Shown piece after piece: positions 1-12,620 of a stretch of DNA of 64,000 nt. The stretch comes from Hirundichthys speculiger. Its lineage: Eukaryota > Chordata > Actinopteri > Beloniformes > Exocoetidae. The position numbers and the translations under genes were made by a program. Under the pieces are notes generated by a model. It searched no databases. It had not been told where the DNA came from and saw only the letters and a list, made by a program, of their open reading frames with translations. Numbering within the stretch: the stretch's first letter is position 1; every line of letters starts with the position of its first letter. Location: the NCBI GenBank assembly GCA_018398805.1, contig JAGFBZ010002260.1, positions 1,240,001 through 1,304,000 of the forward strand, given 5' to 3'.

Positions 1-239
1 TTCTATAAAAAAAAAAAAAACACACACACAAGCATTGATGCCCTCAAGACCAACTGAAAGCATGTTTTCATTACTGAATCAAATATGCCTTTCCTGTTTG
101 TTTCTCAGAACCAGTGGATTTCAGTTCTAACATACTCAAAGACTTCTTAATTTTTAAATAACAATGCAAAGCATATTGAGAGAAAAGTTTGAAAATGTAA
201 TACTTCTTTTTGCTGTTCAGAGTAACTGACTGGCTGAAA

Positions 240-251
240 CAAAAAAAAAAA

Positions 252-330
<79 letters not shown>

Positions 331-350
331 ATATACATACATACATATAT
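240..350. repeat. (A)n / (AT)n / (AC,ATAC)n microsatellite
   Basis: Eleven A then a pure AT tract from 255 to 320 grading into ACAC and ATAC units to 350. The IYIYIY open frames here are repeat translations, not genes. Confidence 0.97.
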
Positions 351-1585
351 ACCCTCCCCAAGGAAGATGTCATCATCTTCAACCAGTCTTTAAACTTGAG
401 TAGTCCAGCTCCTTAATAAGAAAGCAGAATGGCATCTTTATATCTGCATAAGCTGACAAACCCCAAAGAGAAACACAGCCACTGATCTGTTTGTAGCTGG
501 CCTAAGCAGAAAAGAAAAAAAAAAGTATAATCAGAGCATCTAGAGCAACATTATAACTCTAGTTGGACAGTTATGTCCCTCTATATCAGCCCCACCTGAG
601 TCTCATGCTCATAACCTTGGTAAGAATCAAACTGTATCCTCTTTGGAAACTAACAGCTACTGTCTTGGGAAATCACAACAGACCTGCGACTGAAAGATCA
701 GGGAATAACTTCACTGTGCACGTGCTGTCATGGAGAGAGCAGATAGCAGTGATGCAACATTCACTGACGCCGGATCTTTCATCATCATAAGTCCCTCGCA
801 GTCCCTCGAATCAACCATGAACTTCTTAGAAGTCAAATACAAAAGTATTCTCGAGTCCACTGGTCTGACAGCTAAAACTCTGCCTTCATTTGGCAGATCT
901 ACAACAGAATGGCTGAAAAAGAGAAGACTAGAGTTGTTACAGTAACCCAGTCAGATCCCAGAACTCAACCTGACTGAAATGCTGGAAAAAGCTATTCATG
1001 CAGATAAGCCTCAAATAAGTTTAAAAAAAAAAAAAAAGTGGGCCGGTTCCTCTACAAGAATCTGAAAGACTGGTTATAGTTGTTGTGCAACTCACTAAAT
1101 CACAGGATGTTTGCACTGCTTCTGTAATACTGTTTTCTAACCCGTTAAGGACCAGGTGATTATTACGATACATAAAACCCGATATAGGTATAAGAATAAA
1201 CTTAGTGTACTTTCTTTTTCACCTGATTTTAAATCCCCGTTCCATCAAGAAATAAGAAATATTGTTTCAAACACAGTGCACATTCTGTGTGCAAAACTAC
1301 AAGATCTGACATCATTTAACAAACTAAATAAAACACAAACGCACATCCCTCTGCTCCATTTACGTGACCAAATTCTCCAACGAGTACAAATATAATTTAC
1401 TGAACTTCAGCACATGAACCTTGCCAAGACCGGTTTCAGACTGTTAATTTCCTATTCTTCACTCATTTCAAGAAGTGTCTCTGAAATATCAAAATGGAAA
1501 TCAAGTTCTGTAACACGCATTGTCTTTGTAAAAGTTAGGTTTAAAATGCTTAATAAACCAACCAAACGTAATAGGGGAAAAAAGC

Positions 1586-1690
1586 TAGGGGTGCTCCGAT
1601 CGATCGGTGACCTGATCGGATCGGCCGATATGCATATGATCGGGATCGGTCAGAATGTGTCATTTTTTTTTTTATGTTTCGAAGCCTAAT
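1586..1690 (+). mobile_element. hAT-type transposon terminus (truncated)
   Basis: TAGGGGTGCTCCGATCGATC followed by repeated GATCGG/CCGATC words, the form of fish hAT ends (TAGGGNTGTCCCGATC). A related end occurs at 63506. The matching right end was not found, so the right boundary given is only where the resemblance stops. Confidence 0.5.
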
Positions 1691-4488
1691 CCGATTCAAA
1701 AACGCTCTATTCTCATGCGCATACACTGTGTATAGACCTTTTCGGGCCAGCCCCCGGAAGTACCCCGCCTGCCATAGCTGGGTTGTGCTACAGAGCGACA
1801 CTTTCACCCAACTCTTAGGTTTCAGTGCAGCAGGGAACAACCAACACTGATGCTGCCACCCACCGTAGGAACTGTTTACATCATGTCATGACTCTAGTGA
1901 AAGCCATTTGCGGTCTGTATTTTCGAGATGCAATTGATAAAATCCAACATTAAGAGTAATTAAGAAAAGCAATAACAAAAATAACAGATCCCCTTGTGGG
2001 AGCCCTTTCCAGGACCGCTGCCAAGGACTCCATGTAGGTTGGTTATGTAGTCTGTGCAACCAAACAACAGTTCAGAGCCCATTTTCTGACCTTAAGGTGC
2101 AGGGAAGCTACCCTTCCATCTATCAGGGAAAACCTCAAGTACAGGCTCTGAGCCAGGGTGCTGTGAGTTTGTCCACTCCAGTCCAATACTTCTCACTCAA
2201 GCCAACTCCAGAGTGGAACAAGGTCCCAGCCCCTCCCAAGGAAGAGGGGCTCAACTCAGGTTAAGTGTCGAGGTAAACCCGACTATATCTAGCTAGTGGC
2301 CCTTCACCTCAAGGTCACCTCACCTCAGGCCTAAAATGGCCACTTCCTCTACAGAGCCGTCGTTTTGACCCTTCTTACCCCCGCCAGTATTGGAATTCGT
2401 TATTTCGGCTGAACCACGTGAGTCATGTTTAAAAAAGACAGGCATCACCCTACAGGGGATTCTGCACAGAGAAAGTGTAAAAGGTAGCAGAGAAATAAGG
2501 TGAGAAAACAAAACGAAAGGGATTTTCCCCTTCAGACAGAGAAAACACGGGCGAGGAAAAGAGAGAGCGTTTACTTTGACACCAGTTAATTAACTGCACA
2601 AAACACACACGCGTTCTACTTTTGTTCTGCCATCATGAATGCGACAGCTTAACACCACGTACAGGGACACTGGGGGAAAGTAGCGGTGGGCTATCACTTC
2701 GGCTCCGTGCGGCTGTGTGAGATGAAGGGATTAGGGGACAAGGACAGTCTGGACGGCCTCCTTCCTGACAGTAACTGTGTCCTTGACCTACTGATGAAGT
2801 GATGGACGCTACCAGGAGGGAGAGAGATGAGGGGATGGAGTCCAGGTCCACCAGTAAGCAGACAGGTACAAGCAAATGACACTACAGTACAGGATATTAT
2901 TATTTGCAGTAGTAATATTTACTATCTATGCTATCACATGGAAAAGTGAATTCATAAATTATACTTTAGCGGCCTTGTAAATTTTACGAGCTGCGTACCC
3001 CCCTGTTATTTATTTCAAGTAAGACAAATATTACTTTATTCTCACTGGCCTAAATCAGACTTCACTTGTATATATTTTGGCAATTACATAGTTTGAGTAC
3101 AAATAATTTCCTACTAACTGAGAATAAAAATGAAAAATGGTTTTTATTTGAAATGAAAAAACATTCCAAAGCGATGGCAGATGTCGTAATACTCGATTCA
3201 AGACAGTCGAGTAGCGTTATATTTCATAAAATCAGCCTTATTTTAAAATTAATGAGACATCTAAAGCAGTTGTCTTACATTAAGGCACATAGTTGAATAT
3301 GCTACTTATTTGCTGAAATTTAAGATCATGCGTCCCTATCAGATCTTAAGGATATTGTTTTCCATATTTGGGTAAGAGCGCAGCTCTGTGTCTTCATGCA
3401 TGTGTGTGCGTGAGTGCGTGTTTGTGTGTGTGAGAGAGAGACAGGTGGCTCAAACCATGCACAGCATGGTTCACTGGCCCATCAAATGGCTGCCAGGAGA
3501 GCTTCGTGGAAAATGAGCGCACAGACACTGCGAGCAGACAAGCATAAACATAAAGTATGCAGACATCCCTTTTCCATCTCTCTAACACATTCTCAGTGTC
3601 TTCACACCTTGTTTTTTTATGCAACTCCCTCACTCTACAAACACACTCCAATTTCTTGGTTTCACACGTTTGTTTTGAGTCCTGCGTGTGCTCTTTCCTT
3701 GTTTATTTTTCTCTCAACACCAAAGTCCTTCAAAAACCCTTTTTCTCCTCTGTCTCATTTGAATTATTCCATTGTGTCTTGCGTTCATGCTCTTTTTTCA
3801 TTGCTGGACTAAATCAACAGCTCTTTGATTACATTTTTTTTGCTGGGTAATGGTTTGCCTTGCAGAGAAAAACTAAATCCAGTTCCTCTTTCTACCATGT
3901 TATCTCGATGTAAAATGGTCTAATATAGCCAGAGTCAAAACAGACAACTCAGTCTCAGTCGCACTTCTTCCTTTTTCTTTCTCTCCTCAGAGATTTTGCT
4001 CATTTCCAGTTGAGTAGATAGAGCTGATGCAGTAAAGCAGCACAGCAGGAGAGGAGATTCAAACCCATTATCAGCCTCAGCAGCCACACGGTCCACGAGG
4101 TGCACTATTCATTGACTACCAGTCCATGAGTGTGAACTACACCAATAGGCAACACACTAGGTTGACATTTTTTAAACTAATTCATCTCCTCACGATGCAT
4201 CATTATGTACAAAAGCTGCAAATGGACTTGTGTGGGATCAGTTGCTTCTGCTGTTCTTTTTTTTTTTTGTGTGCGAGTGTGTCACAATAAACATTAGTCC
4301 TATTTAAAAAAAGGAAAATCAAACATGACTACAACAAATTGAAGATACAAATGAAATCATGAACAAGATAAATACTGAAGTGTTTAATTTGAGGTCGGAT
4401 GATATCATTCTGTTCTGCGCATCTCTTGCTCATGTTGTTTCAATTATTGATGAGCCAAATGTATTCAGTTCCCTGAGTGAACAAGATA

Positions 4489-5196
4489 CAGTGGTACCTC
4501 TACTTACGAAATTAATACTTCTGGAAGTAGTTTCGTAACCTGAAAATTCCATAAGTAGAGATGCGTTTTCCATGTAAATGCTCTAATCCGTTCCAAGCCC
4601 CCCCAAATTTCGGAAATAATTTTTTTTATAAATCATAAAAATGCATCAAAACATGTAACAAATACATGTGACCATTAGATTACTGCACAATAAACATAAA
4701 ATGAGTTGTACATAAAAAAAAACAAAATAAAGAAAAGAATAACAATTATGTTCATTTACCTTTTAACTGCTATCGTCGTCACCTTTTCTCTCTAAGCAGT
4801 GGTTTTTGCCTGATATTTTATAAAGAACCGATCCAAGGATGTTTGCTTTTGTCGGCTTTTAACAATCCTTCGAAAATGTGCAAGCCAAACATCAATGTAG
4901 TGAGTGATAGCCCGACTAGTGAACACTTTTTCTGGGTGATTCTTTTCAACAAATTCCAAGATTCAGAGAATTCAGAGAGAGATGCCAGGAAGATGCTAGC
5001 AGATAGCCAATGGCAGAGCAGCTACAAGTATGTTTACGTTCGGTAAACTCTGGGAGCTGCGAGTAGCGCGTACTGTATTTTTGCCTTTCATATCCTGAAA
5101 TTTCTTTCGTAACAAGAGGCAATATTTTCCTGTTGAGGCGTTTCGGAAACTGAAAATTTCGTATGTAGAGACGTTTCGTAAGTAGAGGTACCACTG
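4489..5196. mobile_element. pogo/Tigger-like non-autonomous element with TA target duplication
   Basis: Left end CAGTGGTACCTCTACTTACG and right end the reverse complement (CGTAAGTAGAGGTACCACTG), about 24-bp inverted repeats, flanked by TA at 4487-4488 and 5197-5198. A second inner pair (CGTAACCTGAAAATTCC near 4532 and CGGAAACTGAAAATTTCG near 5142) extends the terminal symmetry imperfectly. CAGTGGTACCTC ends with TA duplication are typical of Tc1/mariner-pogo elements. 708 bp; no transposase frame. Confidence 0.8.
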
Positions 5197-5938
5197 TAGT
5201 TTAAAATCACATTTTAAGCACAGGGAGTAATAACATATGCAAGATTTTAAACCAGGAGGTTTAGGGATGTTGGATTTCACTTTTCTGCCAGAAAAAAAGA
5301 ACTTCTCCTGGATTTTCCCTTTTGTCTGGGTCGCTGTGGCAGATCTCTGTTACACACATTCATTTGGCACAGGTTTTATTCCTCCAGCCAACTCAACCCA
5401 CAACACCACAGCCACCCTCCTCTGCTGGGTGGAAATCTAAAATGAAGCTGAAGTAAAATATAGTCTGCCCAAACAAATTAAACATTAGGTCTCATAATCA
5501 TTTTGTTTCTACCAGCCATGTAACAAAGACAGACGGCTCTCTACTTGTATTTAGCTCCATCTGAGTTGGACAAAAAGAAGGGTAAAGGGGTATCTTGGAG
5601 CAGCTAGGGGGCTTCAAGAAATCACACTATGGGAAAACAAATTAGATGTTCAGATGAATGATATGCCCAACTTGAGCCATATTCTTAATAATTAGCACTG
5701 AGACAATTAGGTGAACACTGAGCACATTAAGCTGACTATCAGACTTGGCACATCTGCGGTGTTTCTGTGGAAATAAAAACATGAAGCAAGTTGCAGGTTC
5801 CTTGTGTCAATCAGACTACGAGGCAATGAGCCACCTGCTGTCAATGTTAACACCGGCTAACGTTTGGAAGCACAATATCTAACGTTTGAGGAGTAACGTT
5901 AGGTTTTTATTTTTATGCCTCAAATCCTTTTTAGTATA

Positions 5939-6439
5939 CAGTAATCCCTTGAACTTCGGGGTAAATGGGGGCTGTGACCCCCCCGCGAATGGTGAAAACT
6001 GCGATGTGGAGTACACCCTCAACTTATCCATAAGTTCCACTTTTTTGGCAATTGTCATCATTTTACGACGGCATTTCGGTTCTCCAGAGGCACTTGGCGA
6101 TATCCTTTGGGATCCATTTTGACTTTAAAACGGCACTAAACCTTTGTCTCACAAGAGCAAGAGATGGGAGGTGCGGGGACGCGTGTCAGCCAATCAGTGT
6201 ACAGACAACCGACGGCAAAGTAATGCCCTGTCGTAGCAGCCAATCACAGGCCTCGATTTTCGTTCATGGGGCATCCCGTGTAGGCTCTTGTTGCTTCCTG
6301 AGACTCGTTCTTGATGTGATGTGTTTCGCGCTTGATTTCAAGTTTTTTCAAATTTTTTTTTCTCGAATATTTTGTTTTTCGATGAATATTTTTGAAACTT
6401 CTGCCATGTACTGAGACCGCGAAGTGTGAGGGATTATTG
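5939..6439. mobile_element. second pogo/Tigger-like MITE
   Basis: Left end CAGTAATCCCTTGAACTTCG, right end CGCGAAGTGTGAGGGATTATTG (imperfect inverse), flanked by TA at 5937-5938 and 6440-6441. 501 bp, no intact coding region. A different subfamily from the one at 4489. Confidence 0.78.
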
Positions 6440-9400
6440 TATATATATTACATATGGAACATTAGTCTTGATCAGAACAAGTGAGTAACTACTTGGAAAC
6501 TTTATTCATAGCAAGCCTTCAGCTGTAGCTACAGGAGAAATGTATACCAAAACCTGAATCAGGCTTTAGGGCTAAATTATTAAAGAACGCTGTACTGATA
6601 AGTTCTGACATTATTGATTTCATTTTTCACACCAAAGAATCTCAACCTTGGAGTCCGTGTGAGGTAGAGCACAGATGCAGCAGTGATTTGTTTTCACGTG
6701 CACACACACACACAGCCGGTCGTAACAAGGGGAGAGCAAACTAAATTGAGGCTAAGTTGAAGCTGTTGCTGTAACTTGACTTGAAGCCGGCGATGTTTGT
6801 TGATAAGTTCACATTGACATGAGAAATTTCATTGAAATGTCTTGGCTTTGTGTTCTTAACTTTACTTATTAAATGCATGTTTATGTACTTTTTTTATTCA
6901 ACTTTCTGACCACTTATATTGTTGCCATTTTGTTTGTAACACAGTCTGTTAACAAAAAGCATGTTTTTTTTAATGAACTGTGCACTAATGCTTCTATTGA
7001 CCATCATTCACACTGCTTTTCCCTATATTCCCTCAATCATCTGTGTATTTTCTACCTTTTAAAAAAACATTAAATAAAACACGTAAATAAATTGAAGAAT
7101 CTGCCACAGAATCTCAGATAATTGAGACTCAAAGCAGGTTATACATGAACACTGATAACTTCACAGCAGCGAGCTCAAACCACTTCAGTTGCTTGTATTT
7201 GTCCATTTCCTCACTTCACATTTTACTTCTCTGAACAGCTGGCTGATCTGATATCAGTGAGGATATAAGCATCGAGGGTAGCAGGTGGCTTGCCCTGAGA
7301 CATGACAGATCCTGCTGTCACCCGAGGTGATCCCACTTGCCTCCCTCCTCTGCTTGGCTCCGGCCCTGGAGCGACCTGGCTCAGATCGAAGGTTATTTTT
7401 CCCCCACTGAGCCAACAGCCCCCCTCAAACATACCAGAGTCCTGCAGTCAGCGGGTTGAAACATTTACAAATATCTATTATTACTGTGTTGGTTTAGAGT
7501 CTCTTATGTGTGGAGTTTTCCACATGTTGAAATGTTTACAGACTGAACTTCATTTACTGGCCGAAATCAGAAAAATGTAAGGTGACATGGAAAGCTTAAA
7601 TTAAAACAAAAAATATAATATTTACTTTGACTCATTTCTTTGCAGAACGAACCCAAGATATTTCAAGTTTCTTCTAGTCAGCATGTAACATAAACTTGAG
7701 ACATAAATGATGCTATTTCACACAGATGGTGTGATTGTAATGAGTATGCAACAAAAACAAAAACCTGCATCAACAAGAGTCTTTGTGGAGCAAAGATGTG
7801 CAGAGAGTTTAACTACAAAAGGAATAGCAAAACTTTGAAAATATGTAACAAAAAAATTCCTTGAAGAAAAAAATGGTAGGGATTTGCATTTTCTTTTTTT
7901 TTTTAATTTTTTAATTTTTTTTTAAATTCAAGTAATCTGGAGGAATTTCACTGAGTAAACTGTAAAGGTAACAGATGCCACTGCATCAAGACCTATGGTC
8001 ATATCATCAATAGCTGATAATCATATGAGCTATTGGGATTACTTCAGGAAACCTTTGTCAAGCACTACAATACAGAGTTGCATTCACAAATACAAGAAAA
8101 AGGCGAGCGCTGCGAAAATGGTATCCACTAGGTGGCAGCACTGGTCGAAACCAGTCGTGGCCGCTGCATTTGAGGCTTTTGTGCGATGTATAAACTTTTG
8201 GTTTTGAATCAACTATGTGAACTCCACTGATTCGGAAAGCGCATATTTAGCGCAAAGCTAGAGACAAAACGGCGAAGAATATCAACGTGCCGAAACCTCA
8301 CAAGAAATTCCAGGCCAATTCGGCAAAGAACAGATCAACACTGACTGAGAGACGAGTGGAACCATAGGCGGAGAGGGGCACGTGTCTGCAGAAGCCCCAG
8401 ATGAGTGAGAGTTCTGCCCCCTTACACATCAGAGACCCCGATACTCAGGTTGCCTCCATTTCATTTGAGGGAATAGTTGCTTCCTTTCAGGAAGCATCAT
8501 CGATCTTCTGTCCCTGCCATCGGCAAAAATCAGCCAAAGTAGCTTTCAACCTTATCCCGGTGGAACAACCGTATATCGTTTTGGCACTAATTACTATGTG
8601 CATCACTATGTCACACATCAATAAATAAATAGACAAATAAATGAAAAATAGATCCAATGAGAGAGTGACCAAGCCAGAGACCAAACAAAAGTAGATCTTA
8701 CTCATAAAAGAGACTTAACCACCACACCTACTGGGGAACAAAAGAGCTAAAAATTGCAATTGTTACTTTTCTGTTGTTTTAACAAAAGTGGGTTCTTTCC
8801 TCTCTATATAAAAGTACCAAAAAATAAAATAAAAAGATAGTCTTTCATACAGAACATAAAAGCTTCTGTGTGATAAAGTCAAAACATCAACCCTAAGTTG
8901 CGTATACGAGTTTCAGTAAATCGTTTATATTCAGAAGATACAATAAAACAATCTTCTCATGTTAAAAAAAAAAATAGTCTTTGTATTTTATAAAGCATAC
9001 ATTGATGACTCATATGCTTTTATCCTGCCAGAATCACAGGTCCCAGTGTTACCAGCAAGTGAATCAAAACTCTTGAAAGTGTTATCTAAAGATAAACATT
9101 GGAAAGAAGTGATGACCTGATGCCAGGAAATGCTGGTTTGCAAAAGGAAGTGACTCAAAGACTGAGAATGGGCACATTTCATACTTTGTTATTTGCTGGA
9201 TTGACCGTATGACTTCTGTTTCTGCATGACCACAGTGGAAACTGACCTGGCTTACACTTGTCAAACCACCAACAGGTTGTTGCACCCACAGAGCTATCAC
9301 TGACCGGGCTGGAGTCAGTTATGTTTAGCGCCTATTATGTTGTGCATCACATAATCACAGGGTTCCAGTGAGTTAGAGCCTCCCCTCCACAGCAAGGTTA

Positions 9401-9648
9401 AATACGCACATCACAATGATCTCTGCAGCTCACTACACCGTCTCACTTTCCAGAAATACCACCTCATGTTGGATCCTACTCTTAATGCATTAAAACCATC
9501 ACAATAAGACAAATGTCTTTTGCTGCTGTTGTGTAAAAGGTCAGGGGTTCAGAACTCAAGTAAACGGGAACCAGCGAGATTTAGGAGAAGGTTGACCACT
9601 TCTCTACCGACTCTGTGACAGACACACATTCACAGACAGTGAGCAAGA

Positions 9649-9758
9649 ATGAAAGAAAAGACGGTAGTGAGACCCATGATGCTCTACGGTTTAGAGGCCG
9701 TAGCACTGAGGAAAAGACAAAAAGCAGAGTTGGAGGAATAAGAGGTTAAAATGTTGAG
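9649..9758 (+). mobile_element. LINE reverse-transcriptase C-terminal fragment, left part
   Basis: Translates with one stop to KTVVRPMMLYGLEAVALRKR then QKAELEE, the conserved region after the RT domain of fish non-LTR elements (RPxMLYGLE...ALRK). It is cut at 9758 by a hAT insertion and resumes at 10196. Confidence 0.75.
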
Positions 9759-10187
9759 TAGCGCAGAACGATTTTATGATATATACCGATATTTTATTTC
9801 CCCAGAGAGTATCGATTTTTCAGCTGCGGGTATCGATATTCTACGCTTCTTTCAAAACCCCCGTGTCCCACCTTTAAAAGCTTGCAAGCAACAATTTGCA
9901 CTGATTAAATAAATGAAACTATTTTTCTCAACAAATCTTTTATTAATTTTTTCCAGCACTTGCAAGCTGCCTGTCAGCCATATAATGTGTAATTGATGCT
10001 TTCAGTTCAGTTAATTCAAAAAGTCATTGAAACACTCACAAGATGTCACCAAAATCACTTTGTCCCTTTAAAATTTTTTGGAAAATGATGTAAATGTATT
10101 CTAAGATGAATATCGATATATATCGTATCGTGAGCCGAATATCGTGTACGATACGTATTGTGAGATTAGTGTATCGCTACAGTCCTA
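9759..10187. mobile_element. hAT-type MITE inserted in a LINE
   Basis: Ends TAGCGCAGAACGATTTTATG and CGCTACAGTCCTA, flanked by an 8-bp duplication ATGTTGAG (9751-9758) / ACGTCGAG (10188-10195) that differs by two transitions. The body has alternating CGATAT words near both ends. 429 bp, non-coding. A close relative lies at 57722-58122. Confidence 0.82.
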
Positions 10188-10195
10188 ACGTCGAG

Positions 10196-10480
10196 GGTCT
10201 CTTTGAGTGACAAGGAATAAATAGGGAGCACATGTTTGATGTTCCAGAGAGAAACTGAGATGGTTTTGACATGTACAGAGGAAGGATAGCAAATATACCA
10301 GTAGAAGCATGATGAGGTTGAAACTGCCAGGCAGGAGGCCAAGAGGAAGATCAAAGAGGGCATGAAGTTGGTTGGTGTGAAAGAAGAGGATCCAAAGAAG
10401 AAGATGGCAGCAAATGTGATCACGAGTCTAAATACAGTTTAACCAGACAGGAGACACCAAAGAGGAACATTTGGACAGTT
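10196..10480 (+). mobile_element. LINE reverse-transcriptase C-terminal fragment, right part
   Basis: Continues the fragment at 9649: degenerate peptides ARQEAKRKIKEGMKLVGVKE then EDPKKKMAANVI resemble the GRRPRGRPKRRxxDVVKEDMKLVGVREED tail of the same LINE family. Stops and shifts show it is dead. Confidence 0.7.
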
Positions 10481-11165
10481 CAAGGTAAAGATAATTTTCT
10501 TTTTGGACATAAAATGGCTCCTTTGAAAGCAGGAGATCTGTGGAGGTTTCAGGGGTTCAAGTCCACCGTAATTGCTTACTCTCCACACACAAGTACAAAA
10601 TCCCTCCCATTTTATCCAATTATTCTCTTCTCCATTCCTCCTGCACTCACCCTATAAAAGCCTTTCTTCCACGGTAAGCTGCAAAACCTTTCATCAATGA
10701 GCCACCAACTCATCACAACTTCCATCTCCTCCATTTAGCCTTGACACTTGGAGAAAACACTTGATGATAAAGAATTTGGTATCAATTTTATCTAAATCAG
10801 TCAGCAATCATCACTAAAACTGCTCCCTTTTCTCTTTTCGTTCATAAACAAGCTGAGCAGTAGAAGTCAAATCTACCCCTCAGCTGGGTTCACTGGCTCC
10901 CTTACATAGAGTCACCTTCAAACCACTGCCAAACTGTGCCACGAAACAGACAAATTACACTACATAATAAAGAAATTAATCACACAGTTAGGCCGGTTTG
11001 TCCAGGTTGGACTAATGGTGACAAAAACATCTGCAAAACCTCAAGGTAAAGCCACAGTGAACAGCTACGGTGACAGTGATCAGAGTGCTCGCAGCCTGGC
11101 AGGTGAGAAAAATGACTGAGACTGCCCACTGTCAGGAGCAGCACATTTTATGAACATCTGTTACT

Positions 11166-11167
<2 letters not shown>

Positions 11168-11210
<43 letters not shown>
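11168..11210. repeat. (AC)n microsatellite
   Basis: Uninterrupted AC dinucleotide tract of 43 bp. Confidence 0.98.
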
Positions 11211-11211
<1 letters not shown>

Positions 11212-11338
11212 CAATATGAAAGTGAGACAGTGAAAAAGGAGGAAATGGATGAGCTCAGACAAATGTTGCCTTCTTTCACTTCTGTTTACCTGTACAAATG
11301 CAAATAACTATGCACATGCACACACACATTCCTGATTC

Positions 11339-11368
11339 TCTCTCTCTCTATATCTATAGAGAGAGAGA
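11339..11368. repeat. (TC)n-TATA / TATA-(GA)n perfect hairpin
   Basis: Two 14-bp arms (11339-11352 and 11355-11368) exactly inverse, separated by TC, followed by more GA/GAAA repeats to 11385. Confidence 0.9.
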
Positions 11369-12202
11369 AAGAAAGAGAGAGAGAGCAACAGGTGATCAAA
11401 ACCTGAGAGGTCAGACGTTCAGACGTTTTTAAGACAGTGTCACAGAAGTATCTCAGGCTCAGTATTGTGCATTTTGGGCTCAGGTGACATCGTATTTCTT
11501 AACCTCCCTCCTTGACGAGAGAGATTAACCAAACAATGACAAGGAATTACATGATTTTTGTCCTGATGAATTTACTTTTTTTTTTTTTTCATTAAAGTGC
11601 TGACAGTGAAATGCTTCCACACTTTTCAGCTCGCTCCGGCTGTACAATGAGTCCACTCATTGACAAAAAAAAAAAAGACAGAAAATGTGTGATACGTTTA
11701 CTGACGTCCTTCCTTCCCCTTGAAGAAGAATTTAAAAAGCAACTCTGGAATTTCTCAACATTTGATCGGCCAGTTTCCAGTCAAAAGACTCCTTGAATCT
11801 GCAAACAAGTTGTTATGCAGGATACTTGAAATTCATTAAACATATTTTGTATTCAAACAGCTGAATATTTTCCAAAAGTGTGACTTTGCGAGATGATTCG
11901 CCTTCCCAAGCTGGAAATTAAAAGCAGATGAGGCACCTTTAAGAGATTTCCTCACCAGCACTGTTCATGTTTTGCTATTCAGACTGCATCTGAACTGTTA
12001 TGATCTTAAAAAAGTTCTGCTGTCAGACTAAACTGTATCTGAACTGCCACGTCCCTAATACCAAGCGCTAGACAATTTGCTTAATACGAGGAAGATGGGC
12101 AGTGAAGTGGAAGATTACCCAGATAAAAAGCATCTAAGGTTCAATCCGGCTGTTAACCTTACAAACCACAGTGTGATGCAACAAATGCAACACCTGAATA
12201 TT

Positions 12203-12620
12203 TTAGATTACAGACCCTTGTTGCTCATGGTGTTCCACAAGGTTCTGTGCAACAGCCTGTTACTTTTCACTCCATGTTTCCATAAAGAACCATTATTAGG
12301 CTGCACGGCATAAACTTTTATTGCTATGCAGATGATTCTCAGCTGTACCTATGAAACCAGATGAGACCGGTAAGTTAGCTCGAAAGACGTTCGTTACTTC
12401 AGGACTGGACTGCTGCTATTCCTTATTTAGAGAAAATCCCCCCCAAAAAAAAGGTTATCCAGGTTCTCCAAACGGCGCAGCCAGAGTTCTGATGACGATT
12501 AGCAGGAGAGATCATTTTTCTCCTGCGTAAGCTTCCCTTCACGTGCTTCGTTCTATTCAGGACAGAATTTAACATTCTTCTTCTCACATGTAAAAGGCTA
12601 CCTTTTATGGAGTTTTTTTT
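12203..12620 (+). mobile_element. LINE (L2/CR1-like) reverse-transcriptase fragment
   Basis: Decayed peptides in order: GVPQGSV, then LHGINFYCYADDSQLYL containing the YADD catalytic box, then GLDCCYSLFRENPP, and in other frames matches to the downstream AARVL...FRTEFNILLLTCK block. Frameshifts and a deletion separate the blocks. Plus strand, antisense to raver2. Confidence 0.8.

Noticed and set aside
71..416. IYIYIY open frames
   Set aside because: Microsatellite translation.
563..945. Plus-strand frames containing MERADSSDATFTDAGSF
   Set aside because: Not recognised, no splice sites or conserved motif that I could identify; cannot be supported as a gene.
7223..7432. Minus-strand frame considered as a possible raver2 exon
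   Set aside because: No RRM or raver-like sequence and no similarity to the known continuation after RRM1 start.
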